In this document: piece after piece, positions 23,096-35,427 of the stretch
How the letters are laid out: each line of letters starts with the position of its first letter
Numbering within the stretch: the stretch's first letter is position 1
DNA from: Zantedeschia hybrid cultivar
Taxonomy: Eukaryota > Streptophyta > Magnoliopsida > Alismatales > Araceae
Direction: 5' to 3'
Length of the DNA: 64,000 bases
Assembly: GCA_030544215.1 (NCBI GenBank)
Contig: JARZZO010000008.1
Location: 26,327,614-26,391,613, forward strand
Program-made: the position numbers and the translations under genes
Notes under the pieces: generated by a model
Told to the model about the DNA's origin: nothing
What the model saw: only the letters and a program-made list of their open reading frames with translations
Databases searched by the model: none

Positions 23096-26000
23096 CACAT
23101 GATGCTCATAGGATTCGACAACAAAAATTGGTATCATAGTTCCTATAGGGCTGTATACATATTATCATATGCGAAACATGCACTCCCTTTACCCATTCAA
23201 CATCTTCATCTGGACAGTTTCAGTCTTTGTTTTACATAATAAAAGAATTTATGTCCAACCATTTGGGCTATTGATAAAAAAAAAATTTCTTGACATTTTC
23301 TCTTGTAAAGTTTATTTTGAAAAAAGAGGGGATTTCAACCTCTACTTTCATCATTCTTTCTAGTCTACATCTCTTTTCCAAGAACACCTAAATCATAACT
23401 ATTCCTTATAATCATATTGGCATCTAGACTAACTGATGATGACTATAATATTTAAGCAACAAAATGCTATAATTCAATGACACAATCTTATGTAATGGAT
23501 AAGTTGGAACTCATAATGTCTTTGTTCTTAGTCAACTTAAGTAATACTTGTTATGTGTATATACATAATTATGAATTCACACCCCCCACATCATCCGACT
23601 CACATCATATAGTAGCATGATTCATTTTTTTTTATATATAATTGTTCGATTTGAAGTTCTAATAACAACATTGAGACATGCAATCCAAGTAGGATTACAA
23701 CATGCTCGAGTGTTGCAACAAGTATTACCCAATCAATTTTGACAGCAAAAAAGATATCTAACTCCTCATCGAATTTATCCGGGTATACGATGTCAGCCAT
23801 TAGAACTGGGTGTTCATATGACCATGGTGGAATGGGCTTTTAGACAGAACCTATAGTTCTATTAGTAAATAACATTTATGGCTCTTAGTTTGTATGCTAG
23901 GAATTAATGGGACAAGTCAAACTTGAGTTATTTAGAATAAGATGTTATTTTTTTTGATAATTTCATTAAGGATGAGATAAATAAAATTGATGTTATTTGA
24001 GTTAATTTGGCACAACGAGTGAAAAGGGGATAAAATAAATAGCATATAGTAAAAAATGCCCTTGTTATTACCTAGCCAGATGAAATAGGTAATTATTCAA
24101 ACTTCACTAATGATGATAATTGGTAATATTATTAGGTAATATTGAGTTAGTTGACTATAACTCTAACCTAAAGTGCATTATTCTACTAGGTTTGCTTGAA
24201 TAATTAACAAGTTTGGCTAACAACTTTTTGGATTAACATTGTCATATTTGGCCATACTTTTAATACAAGGAGAATGTTGGACTACAATATTGTTTAAATT
24301 ATTTATTAGTTAAAAAAAATATTCAATTGTTTGATAAGATTGACTTCTTTAACGAAGAATGACACGTTTGGTTGTTATTTTGATTCAAATAATAATTTTC
24401 GACCTAAACTAAAATAAATGAGTATGGTTAACACGTTTGACTAAGATTTATTGATTCGACTTAAACTTACCTCTTAGACTATGTCCGACGCAATTGAGTA
24501 GGACTAACATGTTTGACTTACTCTTGTTTGACTATGGCATCATTTGGGAATATGCCAATAGAGCAATTTCTAATGATTGGAATCTCTAGACAAACCCACT
24601 TATGTTTCCAAATGGTCCCAAATGATGTTGGATTGTGTGCATAGTAAAAGCAACAAGGAGGAAAGAGGGAGGTTTAACTCTCTCTCCTCAAGTGTTCATG
24701 TCAAAAGTGACTCCAAGCCCACTTTTAACGCACTATAGCTAATTTTAACACACAATAACATGTATGCCCATCGATTTCACATTTTCTTTCACTCACAAAC
24801 ATGTAGCCTTTCTCCCTCCAAGGTGGTTTTGATAAATAAAATCCATTCTCTTCCACCATTAACTCTTAACATAAAAACTATCCCTTTATGTCGATAGGCC
24901 CTGACAACTATGTCAGAGAAGCTGATTTTAATAAAATCTACTTTTTTAAAAGCACTACCAAACAACACCTATGACTTTCATTGACTTTTTGGACGAGTGT
25001 TGGCTTGTTTGACTATGTCTATTTTATTAGGGACCTATTTGACTAAGATTAAGTGGTGGACTAAAAATAAGACATTTGTTTAGAAGTTTGACTTTAAGGA
25101 CAATGTTTACTAATGTAGAACTTATTGACTACTTAACGTACTTGGCTAATGTTGAGATGTTTCACTTAGATCAACCAATCAATTTGTTGGGTAGACTTGA
25201 TCTATTTGACTAAGACTTATTTGTATGATTAACTTACTTGATTGGTGTATTATTATTATTTTTACTAAGACTAACCTATTTTTGACTAAAATTAAATTGT
25301 ATGACAAAGATTATGAGTTGGGTTCCTCTTATTACAACTATTGATTGAACTCAATTAGTGCAAAGAAAGAGAGGGAGGGAGTTTTTCAGGAAAAAAACTC
25401 ATTGGGAATGGGAAAAGTTTCATGCGAGGTTTTTTTGAAAAGCTTCCCTCTCAGCACTGACTGAATTAGGTCAGTAGTTGAATTGAGACGATCTCAATTC
25501 TAAGATTATCCATTGGACTTGAGATGACATATTCGACCAAAGTTGATAGATTTGACTTAGAGTGATTAGTTTAATTAAGGTTGACCTTTTTAGATTAGGA
25601 GCTTTCTATTGAGACCAACCTTGACCAAGAATGGTAGTAAGAGATAAATAGTCATTGTTAATGCTATTCTAATAGCTAGAATACAGTTATTGCTAATGGT
25701 CTTCCAACATATGCAAAAAAAGTTATTAGTAGTGCTTTACTAATGACTAGGAAAACATTTGTTTAAAATGTCATCACCACTTGTTCCTAAGCCTTTATAA
25801 TCATCATAGTAACAACAAATGTGCCCTTAGTTGAAAGTTTATATCAATTGAAAGCCTAATTGGGTTGTGTTAAGGGATTGATATGCAATTGATTGTCACA
25901 AGGTCTTTTAATCTACAAAGATACTAGACCCTCCAAATATTCGCCCATTAGAGGATATGGATGGGACTAGCGATAGTTTGGCCACGGAAGATAGATGAAC

Positions 26001-27407
26001 CATCTAAAGGAAGGAATTAGAAGGAGAGGATAAGTTGAAATGTAATATTATGTAAGTTAATGAGATTCTATTAAACACGTAACAATTATAATGTTGTCTT
26101 TGGGAAAGTTATGGAGAAATTTTAAATCAGATAAAATTTGAAAGCAAAATGCCTACAAAATGTTGATCCTAACACCCTATTTGAATTCTTTTGTCCTCTT
26201 TGTTGGCCCTATGCAATGGCACATCCTAGAGGGTTGCATAAGTATTATTACATAAATAAAGCTATTCACAAGATATTAACAAGAGCAATCACAAGGAAAT
26301 GCAACAAGCAACCACGAAAGCAAATCACAAGTGCACATTGATTTTAGAGTGGTTTGACGAGCCTAGCAGCGGAGATACTTACAAGGCCAAGGAGACCAAT
26401 CTTCCTATATAATATGTCGTCCTTTGATTTTCCAAGCCATAAAAGTGGAATTGGTTTGGCCTTATTGCAATCTTGAGCTACTTTTGAGTTATCGGGTGTT
26501 AGCAGACTTTCCAAGACCTATAGTTAAAACTTTCTTAGATTAATCATTATTACTATGATTAGGTTCCTGGATAATTAAAATTTGATAACTCATCATTGTT
26601 AACTCTCATAACTTAGCAAGCACAAATGTTGTGTCCTAATGTGGATCTGCAATTCTATTTTAAGGGTGCATCTTTAGCTCCTATTATATACTTTTTTTTT
26701 ATTAGAATAGTATAACATTGTTATTTAATAAGAGGCCAAAGTTAAGATGACATTTGGGTAGCAATGCATTGTTTACTAATTAATGGCTACTTTTCATAAA
26801 TTCACATAAATACTTAAAGTTGATAGTTTAACTAAAAGAGGCTAAAAGCAAAACAAATATACACATATAATATATAATATATGTTTAGGGACATATATAT
26901 ATTATTAATTTCTGATTAGGATTAACTAATACTCATTTGTAAAGTTTCTCCACATGTAATATTAGCTATTGACCTTTATATGATCTCTAGCTAAGAATGT
27001 AGTGAATATTAAATTTTAAAACTTTTCTTTATTTAATAGTACTTTTTGAACATTATTCTATATACCAAATTCTTGTTATTGTCCCTTTCTTTGTGTATGA
27101 TAATTTGATACAACAAAGCCAACCACTAGAAAAGTGTTCTTTAAGTTCAAAAGTTAGTGAATTGCATAGTCTTTGACTCTTTACCATTATTACTATTAAT
27201 CTCTTATTGTAATAATATACAATCATTTAAATTTTTTTATAGTTTAGGCTGGACAAAATCTGATAGCCTAGTATTTGAAGAAAAATTAATTGGCTCCTCC
27301 ATCATCAAAATCCTGGCTATGCCCCTAGACCAGCCCTTTGGCCTATGTCTACTACCCAACAGCTCATTGGAATTTTCACTACTGTTAAGTAGCGAAACAA
27401 TAACTAC

Positions 27408-27635
27408 TAGATACCAAGCCACTAGCTTGGCTTCCTCAAATTGCTAGACACCAAGTTGCTAGTTCGGCTTCTTCATGCTAAACAAAAGGTACCAGCTTGC
27501 CTCTCATATGATGGACGTAAAGGCATCAACTTGCCTCATACATTAGATACAAAGGCACTAGCTTGACTATCACCCTAGACATAAAGCCGCTAGCTTGGTT
27601 GCCATGCAAGACATCAAAGCACTAGCTTATCTATG
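27408..27635. repeat. degenerate minisatellite, ~33-bp unit, about 7 copies
   Basis: Units begin TAGACA(C/T)(C/A)AAG and contain GCACTAGCTTGGCT followed by a short pyrimidine-rich spacer. Unit lengths vary from about 32 to 37 bases. Open frames across it are short and not conserved. Confidence 0.6.
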
Positions 27636-28161
27636 GAAATATCAATCAAATATATATAAATTATTAAAATAAATCAAAATAGAGAAACAAAATGCTTTCT
27701 TTGCAGTAGATCAATTAGTGCAACAATGATAGTCTTTTTTATTGTAGAACATTTTAAAGTGCTTGGAAAAGAAGCTTGGATGCTTGAGATCTTTGTGCTA
27801 TAACCTCTATTAAAGACGACACTGGGATGCTTGGAGAGAGGGATGTCTTCTTGTTTTGTATTTTTAATCAAAGCCATTTATATGACATGGTCATTCATTA
27901 GTCATTATGTCTAAAGGTAGCATGTATACCTAGCTGTTCATTACTAGCTATTATTCTCTTGTTGGAAGTCCATCTAGCCTTGTTGATCTTCAAGAAAATC
28001 TTGCTCTCACTAATAGAAAACATCTAAAAAAAGATGCAGATATTAGAAGTAATAAAAAGATAGACAATCAAATAAAAAAGAGATCTTTCAAATTAAGCAA
28101 AATTTAAGAGGATCTTTGATGCCAATCAGATCTTGAGAGGATATTCAAATCTAGATCCACT

Positions 28162-28168
28162 TCTCTCT

Positions 28169-28213
<45 letters not shown>

Positions 28214-28214
28214 T
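28162..28214. repeat. (CT)n followed by (CA)n microsatellite
   Basis: A run of CT dinucleotides, interrupted by a T5, is followed directly by a CA run. Confidence 0.9.
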
Positions 28215-29799
28215 AATGTGTGAAGAGGAAAAGATGGTTCCCAACCTAGTGAAGTCAAAGAGATAAGCTCTAGATCTCAAGAGGTTTATGCCTTTTGCTT
28301 TCTCTAGTCTTTAGTTTATTCGTGTAGCTAGATTTCTAACTTAAGGCTAATTGGTAGCTAGGAAAGAGACCTAATATTATAGAAAGCATAAGTCTACATC
28401 ATATAATTTACGTATAAGTTAAAAGGCTAATATTCATCATATCTATGTGGTTCAAAAATAGTTCAACAGTTTGACATGTGAGATGTAAGATACAAGTAAG
28501 ACAAAAGCAGTAGAAGTTTAGCACATCAATCAAGTATGAATCATCCTTGAAATTTAGAGCTTCTAACTAGCAATGAGTAAAAAGGCTTATGATGTTTTTG
28601 CAAAATTAATCAAATTAATGTACTTGAGTCATCCTTTATGTTACTAGTGTCTCTAGTTTTTTATTCATATATATTATTCTACTTGTCAAACTATCAAACT
28701 TGTAAATAAGTATGCTTGGAAGGACTTAGATGCAGTATCAAAACTCTTCACTTGATGCTATTTAATTTTAAGTTGAACATTCCAACTTCTATATGCATAT
28801 TTTATCCATTACATTGAAATAGTCCTAATTATACACAAGAAGAGAAACTCAAGGTTTCGTAAAGCAAATCAATTGTTTTAGACTGAAGCCCATCTTATCT
28901 TTGATCTCTATTGGGTCAAATTGATAATAAGTTAGTAGGAAATAATAGGAGAAGAAGTTTCATATCCATAAAAAGAAGAAGACAAACCAACAACACATAA
29001 AAAATTTCAAAACAACCAACTTTATCCTTACTTTATTCACATTGGATATCATGTCCTAAAAGCATTAGACCGAAGATATGAGATACTATGCCATTAGATT
29101 TGATAGTGATCATTTACTCTCTCTTTTTTTACTCCTATTACAACTCACTTGCTACTTATTTATAATGAGTTTTTACCTTTGTTTAAGGAAATCAACTCTA
29201 CATATTCTCCTTATCTTTCAATGTTTAATTCAAGATGGAAGTCAAACTAAGGTATCAAAACATGACCTATGGAAATCATCAAAATTTATTAGAATAGTTA
29301 AAGAATGCTTATATATAGAAAAGTACTAAAACAACTAAAGAATGCTTATATTATCTCTCACGACTTCATCCTTTTTTTATCATTTGACATCTATGAGATT
29401 TTCTTCTTGTCTCTTAGTCTTATTTTTTTTAGAATTCGTTAACATTAATAGCCGTTAATGATGATTCAATTTAGATGTAGCTCATTATATTATATATCCA
29501 TTTTCATGGTGTATTTTTATTCATGGTCATGGTCATTGATCTTTATTATTTGTATTCTTTGTCAAGTAATGCTTATTATACCGCATGCGGTGTAAAAAGG
29601 CTGACGAAGATTGCAACACTTTAGCTCCTTTAGTCACATGTTCCGCTCTCTTTCTCACCTTTTTTTTTAGTGGAGAGAAAGAAAATGAATAGCTTTCGGA
29701 CAACATTTATTGTTGTCCTTTTCCACTCACTACCTTTTGAAAAGTGCCTAAAATCCTTTTTTGATTTAATTCGTTTACTTGCCGATTTATAAATTCGAA

Positions 29800-30065
29800 C
29801 ATAAAATTTTCACTTTCAAACACAAAATTATCACTTCTAAGTGCATTTTTATCACTTTCAAGTACAATTTTATCATTCCTAAGTGTTTATCACTTCTAGC
29901 GCAAGTTTATCACTTCCAAACATATTTTATCACTTCGTACGTAATTCAACTTCCTATGTAATTTTATCACTTCAAAAGCAAACTTATCACTTCCAAGTAA
30001 AATTATCACTTCTGAAAGTAAAATTATAACTTTCAAATATTTTATCACTTTCTATGCAAAATGAA
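29800..30065. repeat. left array of TTATCACTTC motifs
   Basis: About a dozen copies of (A/T)TTATCACTT(C/T), at roughly 18-28-base spacing, with variable spacers such as CAAGTAAAA. It is mirrored in inverted form at 30720-30960. Confidence 0.7.
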
Positions 30066-30719
30066 GTGATAAAATACTTAGAAGTAAGGCTGTAAATAGG
30101 TTGGAAATAGAAATAGAGATGAGTATTTCTGCTTCCATTTCCTATATAGATATCGAAAACAGAAGCGAGAACGAAAATGCATGTTTTTGTTTCTGCATCC
30201 ATTTCCTATACGAAAGCGGAAACAGAAATAGAAACAAAAATATCCATTTCATATAAGCACATGCAATGTGATACTTCTTATAAGTCACATGTAATATATG
30301 TTACTCATCATCGAAAATCACTTAATATATATGTAATGTAATGTCTATTACATTAGGTTAAGATAGTATCTCTATTATTTAATATTATATTAGATAAGAA
30401 TAAAAGTGAATATCTTATCCCCCTTTACGAAAGTGCCATCATTGATCAAGCTAAAGCATTAGCAATACATCTACCTAGCTTAACTAAAATTCAAATCATT
30501 GATGGTACTAGTTAGCTTTTGTGAGGGGATAAAAGTATGAATAATAATATATTATCTGAATAGATATCAAAAAGCGAATGTGAAAATGAGTATTTCCACT
30601 ACCGCATCCATTTATTTATTGAAAAATTCGGATTTAAAAGCACTTCAGAAGGTCTCTTTTTTGTGTTTCTGCACTTATTTTCGAAACGTCAGAAACATAT
30701 TTAAACTCAAAAAGTCGGA

Positions 30720-30960
30720 GTACTATTAATAATTTTGCTTGGAAGTGATAATTTTGTTTTTGGAAGTAATAATTTTATGTAAGAAGTGATAAAAATGCGT
30801 TGATAAACTTGAACTACGTAAGAAGTAATAAAATGTGTTTTATAGTGATAAAATCGAATTATGTAAGAAATGATAAAATTGTAATGAAAGTGATAGAAAT
30901 ACACTTAAAAGTGATAATTTTACGATTGATAATGATAAAATTGGTTTGAAAGTGATAAAC
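30720..30960. repeat. right array of GAAGTGATAA motifs (inverted partner)
   Basis: This is the reverse of the left array. Copies of AAGTGATAA(A/T) occur every 20-28 bases. The two arrays would pair to form a long, imperfect stem. Confidence 0.7.
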
Positions 30961-31170
30961 TAAAAATTGAATGGACTAAAGTAGGAAACATTTTGTGTTC
31001 TTTTCAAAGGTGGTGAGTAGAAATGGACATCAATCAATATTGTCAAAAAGTTGTAAATTTTCTTTCTCTCTACTCAAAAAGGTAAAAAAGATAAATAAAA
31101 AAGTGGAACAGGTGGCAAAAAAAGGTGAAGTGTTGCAATATGTATTACCATTTCTACATTGCATGCAGTG

Positions 31171-32140
31171 TGATGTAGCCGAAGCTATCACGACCGGATT
31201 CCGAGGCTGGAATCCGAAGTTGGGACCCGAAGCTGGATCGGATCGGTGAAGAGGACCGACGGGGATCCGGAACGCGGCGAGGGCGAAGACGAGGTCGAAG
31301 ATCCGAAGCCGAGGGTCGCCCGGTCGGATATGGGCTAGCCCGCGGAAGGCGTGGCCGAAGCTCCTCCGGTTGAGGGACAGCTGGTGCGGGACGGAACCGA
31401 AGCACCTTTAAGCGAGGACCTGCCAGCGAATGGCGTCGAGACCGGAGGAAGAAGTCCGAGGCCAGTGGCCGAGACCGACTCGGGGAGGTCGGCGAAGATT
31501 CAAACCGAGCCCCTGCAGGAGGGAAAGAAGAAGAAAAACCAGTCAGCAGGAGTCCCGGGCTTTGGCCCTTAGGAACTCCCTCCGACGGTTAAGTTAGCTT
31601 CTGAAGATGATTCGATTCAGAAGTCAAAGAGGTGGAAGAAGGAGCTTTAATGCTTTGTGGACTGTTGTCCTTAAGGGTCACAGAGACATCCCTTTGGTAA
31701 TAAATAGCCGTGTATTTATAACGGAGGATAGAAGTTGCTTAATGGTGGCAGCCGATATAGGACTATGTTCTGGGTTTACTGGTAAACCGCCATAGTGCCT
31801 AACCCTCCCACCGGAGTGGGCCGGATACGGCTATTGGGCTGAAGGGGGTTGGGCCGCTGATGGGCCGAAGGCTGCTGGGCCGCTGATGGGCCGAAGCCTA
31901 CTGGGCCGAAGGCTGCTGGGCCGAAGCCTACTGGGCCGAAGGCTGCTGGGCCGCTGATGGACCGAAGCCTACTGGAGCGGCCGAAGGCTGCTAGGCTGCT
32001 GATGGGCCGAAGCCTACTGGGTCGAAGGTTGCTGGGCCGCTAATGGGCCGAAGGCTGCCAGTGGGCCTTTTACTACTGCTGTTGGGCTGATCTCAGTGCT
32101 GGGCTTGTTTTAATGGGCCAAATCGGATTCTGCATCATCA
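31171..32140 (-). repeat. 3' LTR of copy C
   Basis: TGATG...CATCA ends. The part 31840-32070 is a minisatellite made of GGGCCGAAGGCTGCT, GGGCCGAAGCCTACT and GGGCCGCTGAT blocks. It has fewer blocks than the other LTR, which explains the 100-bp length difference. Confidence 0.88.
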
Positions 32141-32436
32141 CATAGCCCCCCACTCTTGTCGTTCTCATTTTTGAGACGGCGAGAGTAAAATCCGAAGCCT
32201 CCTCGGAAGAGTAATACGGTATGTGCTTGGTGTGAAAACTTTGCTTTGTAAAAAAGCTGCCTTAGGTCGGCCGAGGGCTGGTGACAAACAGCCTCGTCTG
32301 AGGCCGGGACCTTGTCGGAGATACCTTCGTCTCAGGCCGAGACTTGGTGTACATATAGAAATGATCTGCGTTTGCTTGCTTCATGACATGTCTTTGAGTA
32401 GATAGCCGAATTTCGATTATGTATGTGGCCGAAGCC

Positions 32437-33058
32437 ATGCCGCTCCCGATACGGTTTTGCATGGCCGAAGCCATTCCCGGTACGGTTTACACGGACTTAG
32501 AGAATAATGCCGCTCCCGATACGGTTTGCATGGCCGAAGCCACTCCCGGTACGGTTTACACGGATTTTAGAAAATCATGCCGCTCCCGATACGGTTTGCA
32601 TGGCCGAAGCTACTCCCGGTACGGTTTACACGGACTTAGAAAACCATGCCGCTCCCGATACGGTTTGCATGGCCGAAGCCACTCCCGGTACGGTTTACAA
32701 GGACTTAGAAAACCATGCCGCTCCCGATACGGTTTGCATGGCCGAAGCCACTCCCGGTACGGTTTACACGGACTTTAGAAAATCATGCCGCTCCCGATAC
32801 GGTTTGCATGGCCGAAGCCACTCCCAGTACGGTTTATACGGACTTAGAAAACCATGTCGCTCCCGATACGGTTTGCATGGCCGAAGCCACTCCCGGTACG
32901 GTTTACACGGATTTAGAAAACCATGCCGCTCCCGATACGGTTTGCATGGCCGAAGCCACTCCCGGTACGGTTTACACGAACTTTAGAAAATCATGCCGCT
33001 CCCGATACGGTTTGCATGGCCGAAGCCACTCCCGGTACGGTTTACACGGACTTAGAGT
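32437..33058. repeat. tandem array, 69/70-bp unit, 9 copies
   Basis: Unit starts are at 32437, 32507, 32577, 32646, 32715, 32785, 32854, 32923 and 32993. Each unit is itself a degenerate dimer of CTCCCGATACGGTTT and CTCCCGGTACGGTTT joined by CATGGCCGAAGCCA. Lengths alternate between 69 and 70 because of TTAG or TTTAG. A coding role is therefore unlikely, even though all frames stay open for long stretches. Confidence 0.9.
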
Positions 33059-33204
33059 AATGGGACCTGTCGATGTAAAGTTATTATGCGCCGACGAAGG
33101 AGCCGAAACGGATTCGGCGTCAATAATAGCTTTGACTTCCGACTGAGGGGCCGAGGATGCTTCGAGAGTGAGTTCAGCAATAAGGTCGGCCAAAGCATGA
33201 GCTT

Positions 33205-34047
33205 TCATCGTGGTTCGAGAGCCGAAGATCCGAAGTCGAGGGTTGCCCGGACGGGGGGTCGCCGGGAGCGAAGCCTAGACTCCCTCGGACGGATGTGCCG
33301 GCCAGCCGGCGCAGGGTGAGGCCGAGGCTCCTTCGGACGAGGCGGGCCAGCCGGCGCAGGGCGAGGCCGAGGCTTCTTTGGACGAAGCAGGCCAGTCGGC
33401 GCAGGGCGAGGCCGAGGCTTCTTCGGACGAGGCGGACCATCCGGCGCAGGGTGAGGTTGAGGCTTCTTCGGACGAAGCGGGCCAGCCGGTGCAAGGCGAG
33501 GCTGAGGCCCCTTTGGACGAAGCAGGCCAGCCGGCGCAGGACGAGGCCGAGGCTTCTTCGGACGAGGCGGGCCAGCCGGCGCAGGGTGAGGCTGAGGCCC
33601 CTTTGGACGAAGCAGGCCAGCCGGCGTACAGGGCGAGGCCGAGGCTTCTTCGGACGAGGCGGGCCAGCCGGCGCAGGGCGAGGCTGAGGCCCCTTTGGAC
33701 GAAGCAGGCCAGCCGGCGCAGGGCGAGGCCGAGGCTTCTTCGGACGAGGCGGGCCAGCCGGCGCAGGGTGAGGCTGAGGCCCCTTTGGACGAAGCAGGCC
33801 AGCCGACGCAGGGCGAGGCCGAGGCTTCTTTGGACGAAGCAGGCCAGCCGGCGCAGGGCGAGGCCGAAGCTTCTTCGGATGAGGCAGGCCAGTCGGCGCA
33901 GGGCGAGGCCGAGGCTTCTTTGGACGAAGCAGGCCAGCCGGCGCAGGGCGAGGCCGAGGCTCTTTCAGAGTGAAGCGGCTGTGTTGAAGTTGCCCGCGTC
34001 TCTGCCTCGTCTTGTCCGGATCGCCGGGTTACTGGACGATGAGACAT
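33205..34047 (-). CDS. 280-codon repeat-encoded ORF of copy C, doubtful
   Basis: On the element strand an ATG 35 bases inside the 5' LTR opens a frame across the whole 45-bp array. It gives Ala/Ser/Pro-rich 15-residue repeats that change character midway, where the 2-base insertion shifts the phase (GWPASSKE repeats become PRPAPAGLLRPK repeats). The plus strand is open too, so openness alone is weak evidence. I list it because it starts where a first ORF of an LTR element would start. No function is suggested. Confidence 0.2.
   Translation of the reverse strand: MSHRPVTRRSGQDEAETRATSTQPLHSERASASPCAGWPASSKEASASPCADWPASSEEASASPCAGWPASSKEASASPCVGWPASSKGASASPCAGWPASSEEASASPCAGWPASSKGASASPCAGWPASSEEASASPCTPAGLLRPKGPQPHPAPAGPPRPKKPRPRPAPAGLLRPKGPQPRLAPAGPLRPKKPQPHPAPDGPPRPKKPRPRPAPTGLLRPKKPRPRPAPAGPPRPKEPRPHPAPAGRHIRPRESRLRSRRPPVRATLDFGSSALEPR
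33306..33965. repeat. tandem array, 45-bp unit, about 14 copies
   Basis: The unit is built from GAGGCTTCTTCGGACGA, GGCGGGCCAGCCGGCGCAG and GGCGAGGCC. The period is 45 bases (15 codons), kept without indels except for a 2-base insertion near 33627. On the plus strand it would encode DEAGQPAQGEAEASS repeats. On the element strand it would encode ASASPCAGWPASSKE repeats. Confidence 0.9.
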
Positions 34048-34055
34048 GACTTCTT

Positions 34056-34079
34056 GCTAGTTTCCTACAGACGGCGCCA
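34056..34079 (-). other. probable primer binding site of copy C
   Basis: The minus strand reads TGGCGCCGTCTGTAGGAA right beside the 5' LTR. This is close to the GGCGCCGTCTGTGGGAA primer site seen in many plant Ty3/gypsy elements. Confidence 0.65.
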
Positions 34080-34081
34080 CG

Positions 34082-35151
34082 TGATGTAACCGAAGCTATC
34101 ACGACCGGATTCCGAGACTGGAATCCGAAGTTGGGACCCGAAGCTGGATCGGATCGGTGAAGAGGACCGACGGGGATCCGGAACGCGGCGAGGGCGAAGA
34201 CGAGGTCGAAGATCCGAAGCCGAGGGTCGCCCGGTTGGATATGGGCTAGCCCGCGGAAGGCGTGGCCGAAGCTCCTCCGGTTGAGGGACAGCTGGTGCGG
34301 GACGGAACCGAAGCACCTTTAAGCGAGGACCTGCCAGCGAATGGCGTCGAGACCGGAGGAAGAAGTCCGAGGCCAGTGGCCGAGACCGACTCGGGGAGGT
34401 CGGCGAAGATTCAAACCGAGCCCCTGCAGGAGGGAAAGAAGAAGAAAAACCAGTCAGCAGGAGTCCCGGGCTTTGGCCCTTAGGAACTCCCTCCGACGGT
34501 TAAGTTAGCTTCTGAAGATGATTCGATTCAGAAGTCAAAAAGGTGGAAGAAGCAGCTTTAATGCTTTGTGGACTGTTGTCCTTAAGGGTCACGGAGACAT
34601 CCCTTTGGTAATAAATAGCCGTGTATTTATAACGGAGGATAGAGGTTGCTTAATGGTGGCAACCGATATAGGACTATGTTCTGGGTTTACTGGTAAACCG
34701 CCATAGTGCCTAACCCTCCCACCGGAGTGGGCCGGATACGGCTATTGGGCTGAAGGGGGTTGGGCCGCTGATGGGCCGAAGCCTACTGGGCCGAAGGCTG
34801 CTGGGTTGCTGATGGGCCGAAGGCTGCTGGGCCGCTGATGGGCCGAAGCCTACTGGGCCGAAGGCTGTTGGGCCGCTGATGGGCCGAAGGCTACTGGGCC
34901 GTTGATGGGCCGAAGCCTATTGGGCCGAAGGCTGCTGGGCCGCTGATGGGCCGAAGCCTACTTGGCCGAAGGCTGCTGGGCCGCTGATGGGCCGAAGGCT
35001 GCTGGGTCGCGGATGGGCCGAAGCCTACTGGGCCGAAGGCTGCTGGGCTGCTAATGGGCCGAAGGCTGCCAGTGGGCCTTTTACTACTGATGTTGGGCTG
35101 ATCTCAGTGTTGGGCTTGTTTTAATGGGCCGAATCGGATTCTGCATCATCA
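34082..35151 (-). repeat. 5' LTR of copy C
   Basis: It matches the left LTR closely outside the GGGCCGAAGG minisatellite (34760-35065), which is longer here. Single-base differences are few, so insertion was recent. Confidence 0.88.
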
Positions 35152-35427
35152 CAGTGTAATAATCTTATTTGTCATAGTTTCTTTGTCCATGTCCAAGTAA
35201 AAAATTTTCCCATAGGGAGAAAATAGTATTCATACGTCATTGATGTTTGCCATTTTCCCTATATATACCTATACGAAATCTTGAATATAGTAATGATAAT
35301 TTTATGATTTTCATTATCAATAATTTATATGCAAAAAAAGAAATTAATATCTTCTCATTATTAGCTGATTTTTTAGAAACAAGTGCTAAAACTAAGTATT
35401 AATACTTTCAAATGATAATAAAAATAC

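Larger units (their letters stand above)
20183..29572. other. AT-rich intergenic stretch without a gene
   Basis: I find no convincing gene in these 9.4 kb. ORFs are short, AT-biased and without recognisable motifs. The features worth marking are two tRNA-like SINE traces, a minisatellite and a CT/CA microsatellite, listed separately. The last 600 bases (28970-29572) are one half of an old duplicated repeat shared with 37180-37700. Confidence 0.6.
31171..35151 (-). mobile_element. non-autonomous LTR element, copy C, with tandem arrays
   Basis: The LTRs are at 31171-32140 and 34082-35151 (970 and 1070 bp), and CAGTG is duplicated at both flanks (31166-31170 and 35152-35156). On the minus strand a TGGCGCCGTCTGTAGGAA primer-site-like stretch lies next to the right LTR. 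A purine tract (AAGAGTGGGGGG) lies next to the left LTR. The 1.94-kb inside has no gag or pol, only two tandem arrays. The primer site and the array-rich inside recall the Tat/Ogre branch, in which hypervariable tandem repeats are known. The branch assignment is inference. Confidence 0.88.
29573..35162. mobile_element. foldback element with long inverted arms, split by copy C
   Basis: The ends are inverted copies: TTATTATACCGCATGC at 29573 and, in reverse, TTATTACACTGCATGC, formed by 31170 joined to 35157-35162. Further inside, TTGCAACACTT and the Pu/Py tracts also match. The arms carry arrays of TTATCACTTC on the left (about 29800-30065) and the inverted GAAGTGATAA on the right (about 30720-30960). 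Without copy C the element is about 1.6 kb. No transposase is encoded. The target duplicate is unclear. Confidence 0.65.

Noticed and set aside
32419..33146. Open frames of 119-159 codons across the 69/70-bp array of copy C
   Set aside because: All frames encode versions of the repeat, and the unit length alternates between 69 and 70, which breaks any one frame.
33378..34049. Plus-strand frame of 223 codons with DEAGQPAQGEAEASS repeats
   Set aside because: It lies antisense to the LTR element and arises from the 45-bp array. It has no independent start context or conservation evidence.
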